This document shows positions 35,695-43,923 of a stretch of DNA of 64,000 bases, piece after piece. Origin of the DNA: an uncultured Pirellula sp. (GTDB lineage: Bacteria > Planctomycetota > Planctomycetia > Pirellulales > Pirellulaceae); NCBI GenBank assembly GCA_903892355.1, contig CAITIE010000150.1, forward strand, positions 1 to 64,000. Direction: 5' to 3'. The position numbers and the translations under genes were made by a program. The notes beneath the pieces were generated by a model. The model did no database searches, was not told where the DNA came from, and worked only from the letters and a program-made list of their open reading frames with translations. Positions within the stretch are counted from its first letter, which is position 1, and the number at the start of each line of letters is the position of its first letter.

Positions 35695-36610
35695 TGATGC
35701 CAGCCAAGTGCGCATCGACGCACTCCGGCATCTTTTGCAAGTGGTATCCCCCCTCGAGCAAGGACACCAAGCGTCCGCCGCAATAGTCATTGGCCAATTG
35801 CGCGATCCACTGGCCCGCTTCTTCGTAGTGCTCCGACTCCAACGTCAGCCCACCCACAGGATCCGCGCGATGGGCGTCGAATCCCGCACTGAGAAAGAGA
35901 ATATCAGGCTTCAATGCCTTTGCGAGTCGCTCTGTCTCGTCCGCTAACATGGCCAAAAAATCTTTAGCAGGAGTCTCTGCGGGTACAGGAATATTGACTG
36001 TCGCTCCCAGCCCAGCCCCTGCGCCTCGCTCTTCCCTCGTCCCTGTCCCTGGATAAAACGGAAAGCGATGGATCGAGACAAACCCGACGTTAGGGTCATC
36101 CCAAAAGGAGTTCTGCGTACCATTCCCGTGATGCACATCCCAATCCACAATGAGTACGCGTTCAAACCCAAGCGATCGGGCATGTAGAGCCCCGATCGAT
36201 ACATTGTTCAAGACGCAGAAGCCCATGGGCGCGTCTTTGAGCGCATGATGCCCGGGAGGCCTAATCGCACAAAATGCTGTTTTGTCTTGCTTGGCCCACA
36301 ATCGATCGACGGCGTCGCAAACGGCGCCAGCCCCGACCATTGCGGCATCCCACGATCCCGTAGACACCACCGTATCGGATTCAACACGCCCCGCATTCTC
36401 GCGGCTCCACCGATGCAGTTGCTCCAAATACCCGCTGTCGTGATTTCGACGGCATTGCTCAAGACTCGCTGCCATCCAACTGGGTCGAACACATCGATCG
36501 TCCCAACCTTTTTCTTTGAGCATCGCATTCACGTTCTGAATGCGAGCCACGCATTCAGGGTGAGTACCCGTATCATGCTTCTCAAACAGATCACTGGAGT
36601 ATAGGAGCAC
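35663..36610 (-). CDS. histone deacetylase-family (AcuC/HDAC-like) amidohydrolase
   Basis: A 315-residue Zn deacetylase of the arginase/deacetylase fold. Active site visible: His121-His122 (RPPGHHA), Zn ligands Asp158 and His160 (VDWDVHHGNG), Asp245 (SAGFDAHRADP), and the late 'LLEGGY' with the catalytic Tyr. In bacteria such proteins remove acetyl groups from acetylpolyamines or acetyl-CoA synthetase. The start is a GTG at 36610, 'VLLYSSDLFEKHDTGTHPEC'; the latter is conserved, so the start is near-correct. The 3' end overlaps the VWA gene by 32 bp. Confidence 0.94.
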   Translation of the reverse strand: MLLYSSDLFEKHDTGTHPECVARIQNVNAMLKEKGWDDRCVRPSWMAASLEQCRRNHDSGYLEQLHRWSRENAGRVESDTVVSTGSWDAAMVGAGAVCDAVDRLWAKQDKTAFCAIRPPGHHALKDAPMGFCVLNNVSIGALHARSLGFERVLIVDWDVHHGNGTQNSFWDDPNVGFVSIHRFPFYPGTGTREERGAGAGLGATVNIPVPAETPAKDFLAMLADETERLAKALKPDILFLSAGFDAHRADPVGGLTLESEHYEEAGQWIAQLANDYCGGRLVSLLEGGYHLQKMPECVDAHLAGITKAASSSSPE

Positions 36611-36653
36611 CGTTCAGCCTCGCTCAACTTGTGAAATCGTTGCAACACGTCAA

Positions 36654-37949
36654 TCAGGATCGATTCTTAAATAACTGCAATCCAGTGGCAGATCGGCGGT
36701 AATCGCCATCGAGCGACTTTAAACTCGATGTCCCCAACCAATCTTCAATCACTGCGGCATACACTGCGCGAAAATCGATACCAAACTTGAGGTCACCATC
36801 GTCCAAATCGCTCAAGCTGGGATGATCTCCGACTAGCAAATTCGGAAGCTTTGGGCCTGCGAGAAACATCGGCGCCGCTGCGCCGTGGTCTGTTCCGAGA
36901 CTCGCATTTTCAGCCACTCGTCGACCGAATTCACTGAATGTCATTACCAGCACACGATCCTCGTGCCCTGCTTCTTTCATCCTGTCGGTAAATGCAGCGA
37001 CCGCTTCGGACCATTGTCGCAACAGCGCTTCGTGTGCAGCAGGTTGATTCGCGTGGGTGTCAAAACCATCCAGAGTTACGTAGTAAATCTGCGTGCTTAC
37101 ACCCGCCAATATCAATCGGGATATCACTTGCAGCTTTTCACTGAGACGGCTGGATGGAAAACCGGTAGGCGCCGCAGTTTGGGCCAACGTCATCTCAAGC
37201 CTTTCACTCGCCGCAATCGCTGCGCTGGTGCTCGTTTCCACAAAACCCAACAGTCCCAACTCGGCATCATCTCCTTCGGATGCACCTCGCTCGTCTCCCT
37301 TCATCAGTGAGGATGCGACGTCCCCACCAACGTCCGTGGAACCAACTTGCTCCACCTTGGCTTTCAGTCTCATTTGCTCCAGCGATGCAACCGATGGGAC
37401 TTGGACACCTCGCTCTAAAAATGCCATCGGTAACGACTCGGCCCCGACGTGAACACCGAGCGAATCCGGACGCTCGGACGCTTGATACTCCGAGATCCAG
37501 CGACCTATCCATCCCGATGGAGCGCGATCTTTTTTATGCCGGCAGGACTGCCAGATATCCATCGACTCGAAATGGGAACGATTGGGTGAATCGTACCCAA
37601 CCCCTTGAACGATACTCAAGCGACCATCCGATAGAACCCGATCTAAGGATTTCATGGACGGGTGAAGCCCCAAACCGTCTGCGATTTCAATCACATCGGT
37701 TGAGGAAACCCCCAATTTCGGACGGGCTTTACGGTACAACTCGTGTCGATGCGGAATCACGGTATTGAGCCCGTCGTTCCCTCCTGACAATTGAATCACG
37801 ACCACTACCCGATCGGATCGATAGGGCGAGGACGATTGCGCATGCAATTCAGACGCCAAGGTCCGCATCCACCGGCCTTGGCAGGTCGAATCGATTGCCA
37901 AGCCTGCAGCTGCAGAAATAGCTCCCGTTGCGAATGTTCTACGCTTCAT
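36654..37949 (-). CDS. DUF1501 domain protein with Tat-type leader
   Basis: A protein of about 431 residues. The N-terminus MKRRTFATGAISAAAGLA has a twin-arginine-like motif. The DUF1501 core is clear: 'VVVVIQLSGGNDGLNTVIPH', 'FESMDIWQS', 'LDGFDTHANQ', 'VLVMTFSEFGRRVAENASLGTDHGAAAPMF'. This family resembles alkaline-phosphatase-fold sulfatase-like proteins; the function in Planctomycetota is not settled. It is paired with a DUF1800 gene 69 bp upstream, the usual arrangement. An ATG four codons earlier (37961) is an alternative start. Confidence 0.93.
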   Translation of the reverse strand: MKRRTFATGAISAAAGLAIDSTCQGRWMRTLASELHAQSSSPYRSDRVVVVIQLSGGNDGLNTVIPHRHELYRKARPKLGVSSTDVIEIADGLGLHPSMKSLDRVLSDGRLSIVQGVGYDSPNRSHFESMDIWQSCRHKKDRAPSGWIGRWISEYQASERPDSLGVHVGAESLPMAFLERGVQVPSVASLEQMRLKAKVEQVGSTDVGGDVASSLMKGDERGASEGDDAELGLLGFVETSTSAAIAASERLEMTLAQTAAPTGFPSSRLSEKLQVISRLILAGVSTQIYYVTLDGFDTHANQPAAHEALLRQWSEAVAAFTDRMKEAGHEDRVLVMTFSEFGRRVAENASLGTDHGAAAPMFLAGPKLPNLLVGDHPSLSDLDDGDLKFGIDFRAVYAAVIEDWLGTSSLKSLDGDYRRSATGLQLFKNRS

Positions 37950-38018
37950 TGAACTCCTCATTGCTCCGCCGATTAAAGCTCCACCGAATCAAACTCTTCT
38001 AGCAATCAAATCGCAGCT

Positions 38019-39425
38019 TCACGAAAGCTGAAGTTTTGCGTTCCTGGAAAGGGTGATCAAGGCTGCTCGCCAGTGATTGGTATTGGTGCTCGACGAAATC
38101 TGCTCTTTCCATCGAAGCTGTTCATCAGGTTTTAAAGGTACCGCCAAAAGGGAATCGGATAACCACTCCATCCAGCCATCCAACGAGGAAATACGCTGTG
38201 ATTTCAACCATTCATCCAACGCACCTCCATGGAATCGTGTGTTGCCATCCCCTAAGAGATCAACAACAAAATTGGATCGCCCAATCAAGGTAGAGGAATT
38301 GATCCACGCCCGCCCGCCATCCCAGCCTTTGACATTTGGGGGAAAAAACAACGCTTGGCCCAAGGGCTTCAATGCCTTGGCCAAGCGATCGAGATTGGTG
38401 GTAGCATCAAGGCCCCGAATCAGGTTCACCGCCAGTTCCACCGGCGACCGAATCTTCTTTCCGACGGGCCATAACGATAGCATCAACTCACTCTCCAAAA
38501 TCTGGCGCACCACCGACTCCGTTTTATATCCCGACTCGATGAATCGATTCACCAAAGGCTGTAGCAGTGACCTGGAAGGCCGGGGCTCATCGCAGACTAA
38601 AAAGCGGAACAGCTTTTCTACGACAAAAAACGGCATCTCCGCATGCCTAAGTACGACGTCGATCGCTGCTTCGCCCGACTCGATGTCCTTGGTGCCGAGC
38701 AACGACTTCATACCGGAGTCATGCTGGTAAGGATTGAATCGGAACATCTTTCGACGGACCTCCCAGCCTGTAAAGCAACGGGCCAACTCCTGGACGTCAT
38801 GTTCGGAGTAATTCCCTTCCCCCAAGCAAAATAGCTCCATGAGTTCGCGAGCATAATTTTCATTGGGGTGCGCTTTCCGATTGCTCTCGCTATCGAGGTA
38901 AATCAGCATCGCGGCATCTTTAGAGATAGCGTGGACCAATTCTCGAAAGTCCCCCAACGCATGGGTTCGAAACAATTGATTCTGCGCGTACATCAACTCC
39001 GAATCGGTGACTTTATCGGCGCCAGTCGCGAAATGACCATGCCAAAACAGCGTCATTTTCTCAACCAAAGGGCTCGGTGAATGCAGCATCCGATGCAACC
39101 ACCACGCGCCCAACCGTTCCGCATCCCCACCGGCGCGAACCGACGACGCGATTTGGCTTGACTCCCGTTCGAACTCATCGTTCCTCTTGCCCACGAAATC
39201 CCCGAGCATCCGATCGACGACTTGGCTCGGCGAATGCTTGAGTGCGTACTCTAAATCTTCGGGACTCGCTCCAAAGCCTCCCCGGCGGAACAAGAGCCGT
39301 GCCCGTTCACCATTCCACGGACTCTCTGGAGACGGTTGCCATGCCTGCCAAGCGATCTCAGGATCGATTTCGGAAAGCTTATGTGAAACACGGGCATGCG
39401 TGTCATCGATTCGTTTTTCGCTCAT
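38019..39425 (-). CDS. DUF1800 family protein
   Basis: A 468-residue protein. Family marks: 'ERARLLFRRGGFGASPEDLEYAL', 'KMTLFWHGHFATGADKV', 'AMLIYLDSESNRKAHPNENYARELMELFCLGEGNYSEHDVQELARCFTGWEV' and 'FPPNVKGWDGGRAWINSSTL'. No clear signal peptide. DUF1800 genes normally sit next to DUF1501 genes, and here the two are consecutive on the same strand. A role in handling exported proteins or polymers is only suspected. Confidence 0.94.
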   Translation of the reverse strand: MSEKRIDDTHARVSHKLSEIDPEIAWQAWQPSPESPWNGERARLLFRRGGFGASPEDLEYALKHSPSQVVDRMLGDFVGKRNDEFERESSQIASSVRAGGDAERLGAWWLHRMLHSPSPLVEKMTLFWHGHFATGADKVTDSELMYAQNQLFRTHALGDFRELVHAISKDAAMLIYLDSESNRKAHPNENYARELMELFCLGEGNYSEHDVQELARCFTGWEVRRKMFRFNPYQHDSGMKSLLGTKDIESGEAAIDVVLRHAEMPFFVVEKLFRFLVCDEPRPSRSLLQPLVNRFIESGYKTESVVRQILESELMLSLWPVGKKIRSPVELAVNLIRGLDATTNLDRLAKALKPLGQALFFPPNVKGWDGGRAWINSSTLIGRSNFVVDLLGDGNTRFHGGALDEWLKSQRISSLDGWMEWLSDSLLAVPLKPDEQLRWKEQISSSTNTNHWRAALITLSRNAKLQLS

Positions 39426-39460
39426 CGTACTTTGACCAATTCAATCGCAGGTCATTGATG

Positions 39461-41314
39461 TCACTTGGACTCGATCATTGCGTCGACTCGCAATGATAGG
39501 GATGCTTTGTTTTGAAAGGACATTTCCACGGTACCACTTCTGAACAAACTCAGGATCCCCAGCAGCGTTTCGATCTCACGCTTGGCCTCCGCGCGACTAT
39601 GGCCTTTTTCAAGCATGTTCTGAGCGATCATCGCATTCTCGTTGGATTCGAGAACAGCTCTCAATGCCGTAGCATCCAGGCGTAACAACGTATGTACATC
39701 AGGGGGGCTTCCCTTTGCCTGCGAGGGTGAGAGAGATTCATCGAGCAGCTCGCGGGCCAGCGTGACGGAGCTCGCAAGGATCACTTGATCACCGAGGAAT
39801 GCGAGGGTTGGACTAAAGTTGAACTGAATCGGGAGTCCATTCTCATAAGGCCGATCCGCATCGCGGACGTATTCGGCGAAATAGACTGGGTTATCACCCA
39901 CGCGATCCATGCTTAATTCAAGCTGAGGCTGGGCTTCTTGCGCACCGGTAATGTTCAAGAACCCCACAAAGCTTTGGAAAATCCTCTTCAATTCGCGACG
40001 CATGACTTCTGGTTTTTTTAATTTTGCCACAAAGGCGAACGCGGGGAGTTGAACTGTTGGATGAAGCCCACCTTCGGGAAAAGATTGCTGCTTCGCGATC
40101 AATTGAAGCTCCGGCTCAATGGCCCCAAGAATATCGGTGCCGAAATCCTTGCCGGAGAACAACGTGGTCAGTGTATTGTCGGCTTGAGCAAGTTGATCAT
40201 TCACATTTTGGTTGAACAGATCGCCAGCACGCAGCCACATCTCCGAGAGATTTCGGTACGTCCCGAGCGTTGCGATGCTGTCGACGATCTTCGGGGCTGC
40301 GGGTGCTCGCCCGGATACCGATGGACCGACATAGTACTCGCGAGATTCGGCGAACCAAGGCTCCTCCGACGGCGCATTCACTTCGATCGAAATACCCGAT
40401 GCGTCCATGTCGAGGCTGCCCGCAACCACCGGTGCGTTCCGTAGAACGGAAAGCACTCCACCGAGAATCAATTCGGCCCCGAAATCCTTAGCCTGCTCGC
40501 TGAACAAATCATTTTGACCGATGACCGAACGCACCGTCGCCAAATCGACTTCAAAGTTCACCAAACGGCTCGCAGTCGCGGTACCTCGATCTTGATTTGT
40601 GCCCGAGGCGCCACGCACCCAAGTCGTATCCGTAATTGCAGTCCAACGAGCCTGCCTCAGTGTAGGCAATCCGGGGTCAACGGTACGATCAATAACCGCC
40701 TTTGCTAATTCACCTTGATTGGTGAACATGAGCCACGGCCCGATGGCAGCAAAGATGCCGTTTTGTAGTTTGTACCCTTCGATCCCTCGATACTGAGCCG
40801 ACTCGATCGGTTCAGGCTGGTTTTTCGATTTCGCATCCTTACGGACATAGTCGAGTGCTTTCTCAAGATACTTAGAGAGCCACTCCTCTCCCTTCGTTTT
40901 CGTCAATACCACGAGGCCTTTCGTCTCACGATCGATCGCGACGTAGACGCCACCTTCGGTGAGGTCTTTCAAAAGCCGGTCCAGCTTGTACCCGATCGCG
41001 AACTCGGCGACGGTGATCCCCCCTCGTACTTTCATGACTTCGGGGGAACGCCAGATCTTTTTGAAAGCTTCGGTTTCGACCAACCATTCTCGCAGTGGGT
41101 GTTCCATCCACTCGGAAACGGGAGCTATTTGGGCGTAGAGAACTGTCGAGTTCGGCAACCAATCTCGCGGATTTTCCGATTCAACATGGTTAGCAACTTC
41201 CACCGACGGCGATGGGGTTTCCTGCGGCCAAGCTCGAGTTGTAGGAAGTAGGCAGCTAACGCCAAGACTCAACACGCGGCAAAAAAACACTAGGCCCCGT
41301 TGGTACAGCACCAT
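39461..41314 (-). CDS. large secreted protein, planctomycete type, unknown function
   Basis: A 617-residue protein beginning with a signal peptide (MVLYQRGLVFFCRVLSLGVSCLLP). The mature part includes 'VLYAQIAPVSEWMEHPLREWL', 'GGITVAEFAIGYKLDRLLKDLTEGGVYVAIDRET', and 'QYRGIEGYKLQNGIFAAIGPWLMFTN', a style of a planctomycete family of periplasmic proteins of unknown function that resembles DUF3352-type repeats. No catalytic motif is visible. The ATG at 41314 is preferred to an upstream TTG. It lies between the kinase gene and DUF1800 on the same strand with short gaps. Confidence 0.72.
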   Translation of the reverse strand: MVLYQRGLVFFCRVLSLGVSCLLPTTRAWPQETPSPSVEVANHVESENPRDWLPNSTVLYAQIAPVSEWMEHPLREWLVETEAFKKIWRSPEVMKVRGGITVAEFAIGYKLDRLLKDLTEGGVYVAIDRETKGLVVLTKTKGEEWLSKYLEKALDYVRKDAKSKNQPEPIESAQYRGIEGYKLQNGIFAAIGPWLMFTNQGELAKAVIDRTVDPGLPTLRQARWTAITDTTWVRGASGTNQDRGTATASRLVNFEVDLATVRSVIGQNDLFSEQAKDFGAELILGGVLSVLRNAPVVAGSLDMDASGISIEVNAPSEEPWFAESREYYVGPSVSGRAPAAPKIVDSIATLGTYRNLSEMWLRAGDLFNQNVNDQLAQADNTLTTLFSGKDFGTDILGAIEPELQLIAKQQSFPEGGLHPTVQLPAFAFVAKLKKPEVMRRELKRIFQSFVGFLNITGAQEAQPQLELSMDRVGDNPVYFAEYVRDADRPYENGLPIQFNFSPTLAFLGDQVILASSVTLARELLDESLSPSQAKGSPPDVHTLLRLDATALRAVLESNENAMIAQNMLEKGHSRAEAKREIETLLGILSLFRSGTVEMSFQNKASLSLRVDAMIESK

Positions 41315-41352
41315 ACGGACGACTCCCGTCAAAAGAACGATCGAAGCGAGGA

Positions 41353-42849
41353 CTAGTTCGCGACGGAGTCAGCAGGCTTGTTGATCAACCGAACCAGCGT
41401 CTGTCTCAATTCACGAACCTTAAGCGGCATCGGCAACAGCACATGCTTGCTCGAGGTGCTCGCACCCCGGATGACGTGCTGCTGCTTTGGATCCACCAGC
41501 ATGATAACAGGTATATGCTTGGTATGCTCCTTTTCCGCAAGGAAATTAAAGGCGTCGAGAGCCTCATGCCCTAAATCGACAGCGCATAGGATAACGCAAT
41601 CGATCGCGGTCGCTTCATCGGGAGAAAACTTTGCGGTTGCCCGCTCGGGATCACCAAAAACCAAAACTCGGTATCCCCGCTTCTTTAACTTTTCACGCAA
41701 CAAATCCTGCAATTCGGCTTTGCTCTCGACGACCATTACCGTCTTGCCCATCCCCTCCTTGATTTCTTCCGCATCGTAGGTTTCCATCGAGGCCCCTCGT
41801 CCAGCTCCCTCAACACGGTTTTCGTCCGGATTTTGAAGTTGCTTCATGGCTTTTTCGATATCGATCAACATCTGGCTTGGGGATTGATACCGTTTGTCCG
41901 GGGCGAACTCCATCGCCTTGGAACAGATCAGCAAGAGACTTTCCGGCATTCCCGGTGCGACTTCACCAAGGGGTGGGATGTCGATAAAACGAGTGACATT
42001 CAATCGCATCAAGCGGTCTCGGGTTTCCGTCAACGGGGTCTTGCCAGAGAGGATGTTGTAGAACATGCAACCGACGAAATAGATATCGCTGCGAGGATCC
42101 CCTTTTCGCACGGCTGTTCCCCGTTCGAGAGCCGCATAATCGATCGCTCGCGCGCTCGGGCAATCCGCGATCGCTTCCGGAGACGAAGTATCCGCAAGCG
42201 CTGCCAAACCAAAGTCCACCAGCTTGCAGCGGCCGCTCGAATGAACCAATACGTTGGACAGTTTCAAGTCCCGGTGCGTGATCCCTTTCTGGAACGCGAA
42301 ATCCAACCCCGAGACAATGTCATGCAATATCTTCAATCCTTCCTGCGGATCGAATTTGCCGCGAATCTTGAGGATCTCGCGGAGCGTTTCTCCTTCGACA
42401 AACTCCATCACCAAATAGGGAGCTCGAGGATCGTTGACGATTTCATAGATCGTCACGATGTTGGGATGGCGTAACTCGAGCCCCATGCGGCCTTCGCGCA
42501 GGAACTGCTCGATCTGGGCCACTTGGTCCCGGTGCCGCCGCCGCAACACTTTAATGGCCACGACTTTTCCCGAATCGCGGTGAACCGCGCGAAAAACGCG
42601 AGCGAAGGTACCGGCACCGATCATGTACAGGACTTTGTAAGGTCCGTAGTAATAACCAAGTCTCTCACCAGTCAACATCCGATCCAACTGGAAATTGGTA
42701 AGGATGCCCTTCCGTAGCAAAAGCCCCTTCGCATCCTCCAGGGATATCTGATTGGTGCGCAGATCCGCCCACAAGCGATCGATTTGAGCGGGCGTCGCCA
42801 GCTCCAAATCGATGCAGCGCTGCATTAACGATTGTGGCGTGAACTCCAT
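41353..42849 (-). CDS. serine/threonine protein kinase with C-terminal pseudo-receiver domain
   Basis: A 498-residue protein. An N-terminal helical domain (1-65, 'ATPAQIDRLWADLRTNQISLEDAKGLLLRKGILTNFQLDRML' style) precedes a PknB-type kinase domain: Gly-loop GAGTFARV (78-85), Lys100, catalytic HRDLKLSN (His192-Arg193-Asp194) and DFG (212-214). Residues 369-490 have the receiver fold pattern, but the key positions are changed: the phospho-acceptor Asp is Cys422, the N-terminal acidic pair is Glu-Ser, and the conserved Lys is absent. No membrane segment. It probably senses an internal signal; the pseudo-receiver may bind a partner. Confidence 0.9.
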   Translation of the reverse strand: MEFTPQSLMQRCIDLELATPAQIDRLWADLRTNQISLEDAKGLLLRKGILTNFQLDRMLTGERLGYYYGPYKVLYMIGAGTFARVFRAVHRDSGKVVAIKVLRRRHRDQVAQIEQFLREGRMGLELRHPNIVTIYEIVNDPRAPYLVMEFVEGETLREILKIRGKFDPQEGLKILHDIVSGLDFAFQKGITHRDLKLSNVLVHSSGRCKLVDFGLAALADTSSPEAIADCPSARAIDYAALERGTAVRKGDPRSDIYFVGCMFYNILSGKTPLTETRDRLMRLNVTRFIDIPPLGEVAPGMPESLLLICSKAMEFAPDKRYQSPSQMLIDIEKAMKQLQNPDENRVEGAGRGASMETYDAEEIKEGMGKTVMVVESKAELQDLLREKLKKRGYRVLVFGDPERATAKFSPDEATAIDCVILCAVDLGHEALDAFNFLAEKEHTKHIPVIMLVDPKQQHVIRGASTSSKHVLLPMPLKVRELRQTLVRLINKPADSVAN

Positions 42850-43310
42850 GGTGGCTATCAGCGTGGTGGGTGTGTGGGTTCGGTGGCCTCCCGCTCAGTT
42901 GTATGGGCAAGAGGTGCGATTTGCGGGAATCAGCGAGTGTAAATCCAGGCCAGTAAGCCTACCCTCGTAAACCTTCTCTATGGTGATCGAGAATGCTCGC
43001 AACCTCAAGGTATCGTAAGGGAAACCTTGAAAAGAGTCTGCCAAAAACAGGCTTGAATCAAACCAAAAGAGCCGGCTCAGGCGGAGGTTCCGAGCCGGCT
43101 CTTTGGTGCAATTCAACTGGAAAGTGCGACGTTCTTTGGATGCTCTCGCCACGATTTTTGATCGCGTCAAGGACAAGTTCGAGGGGGGAACTCGGGCTTC
43201 AGAGCTGGCGAACTCGTGAAACCTTAATGCAATTCGGAACGTCTTGGCACGGTGCGAGCCCAAGTGGAAAGGGCTCGTTTTCCCAGTCTACTGAGATTTG
43301 TCTGCAGGAA
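42850..43310. other. intergenic region, 461 bp, with one strong hairpin
   Basis: It lies between two minus-strand genes. It contains the terminator at 43066-43104 (own entry). A second, weaker stem is suggested near 43035-43055 (AGTCTG...CAGGCT type). No credible coding frame is present: the minus-strand open frame covering most of it lacks gene-like composition. Nothing recognisable as a structured RNA. Confidence 0.45.
43066..43104 (-). terminator. strong hairpin terminator, probably bidirectional
   Basis: AAAGAGCCGGCTC (43066-43078) pairs perfectly with GAGCCGGCTCTTT (43092-43104) around 13 bases. The minus-strand continuation is TTTTGGTTTGATT, a fair T-tract. It lies about 210 bp past the stop of the minus-strand coiled-coil gene. 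The symmetric A/T ends would also allow use from the plus strand. Confidence 0.7.
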
Positions 43311-43646
43311 TTATTGGTCGTTGTCGTTCGACGGGTTTCCTTCGTCGCCTTCAGCTCCTTCACCCATCAAATCGATGATTTGCTTCTGAAAAGAATCTCG
43401 TTCGCGTCGGGTAGCTTCCAAGTCGAAGACCAAGTACTTCATGTCCAAACGGAGTTGGCCGATCGATTCTTGAACCAATTGAAGGATCTTGCGGCGACGA
43501 TTGGTGCTCTCCACCACACGTTGGAACACTGGCTGAACCAAGAGGCGTTGATCGACGGGAAGTGTATCGATCACCTTTTGGAGATCTACCAACTCGCTTG
43601 GAAGGTCATTGACAAGGTTGTCGGTCGATTGTGCGGCTTGGCTCAT
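43311..43646 (-). CDS. small coiled-coil protein, unknown
   Basis: A 111-residue protein starting MSQAAQSTDNLVNDLPSELVDLQKVIDTLP. The centre 'LVQPVFQRVVESTNRRRKILQLVQESIGQLRLDMKYLVFDLEATRRERDSFQKQI' is a long amphipathic helix with heptad spacing, and the tail is acidic. No signal peptide. It has natural codon bias and appears to be a planctomycete-specific gene. Family not recognised; coiled-coil interaction is likely. The ATG at 43646 is preferred to a TTG at 43664. Confidence 0.75.
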   Translation of the reverse strand: MSQAAQSTDNLVNDLPSELVDLQKVIDTLPVDQRLLVQPVFQRVVESTNRRRKILQLVQESIGQLRLDMKYLVFDLEATRRERDSFQKQIIDLMGEGAEGDEGNPSNDNDQ

Positions 43647-43923
43647 GTTGTCTCCTGGGCTCAATTGCGAAGGACTGTGCGGGTTAGGACTTGCCTCGAA
43701 CTGAAATTAAAGAATTGCAGTTTCGGTGCCGAAGCACACCCGTGATGTCCTAACATGCTTGGTAAATCTATGCCAGTCAAGGACTTAGGAAAATCGGCAC
43801 GATTGACAGCTTTTTTCTAGCCGTCACAGCTTGTTGCCAGAACGCAACGCGAACCGACCTGGAAACGAGTCGCAAGTCTTGATACAAGAAAGACTTGCGT
43901 CACCTTTTGCAAGGATGCGAGGG

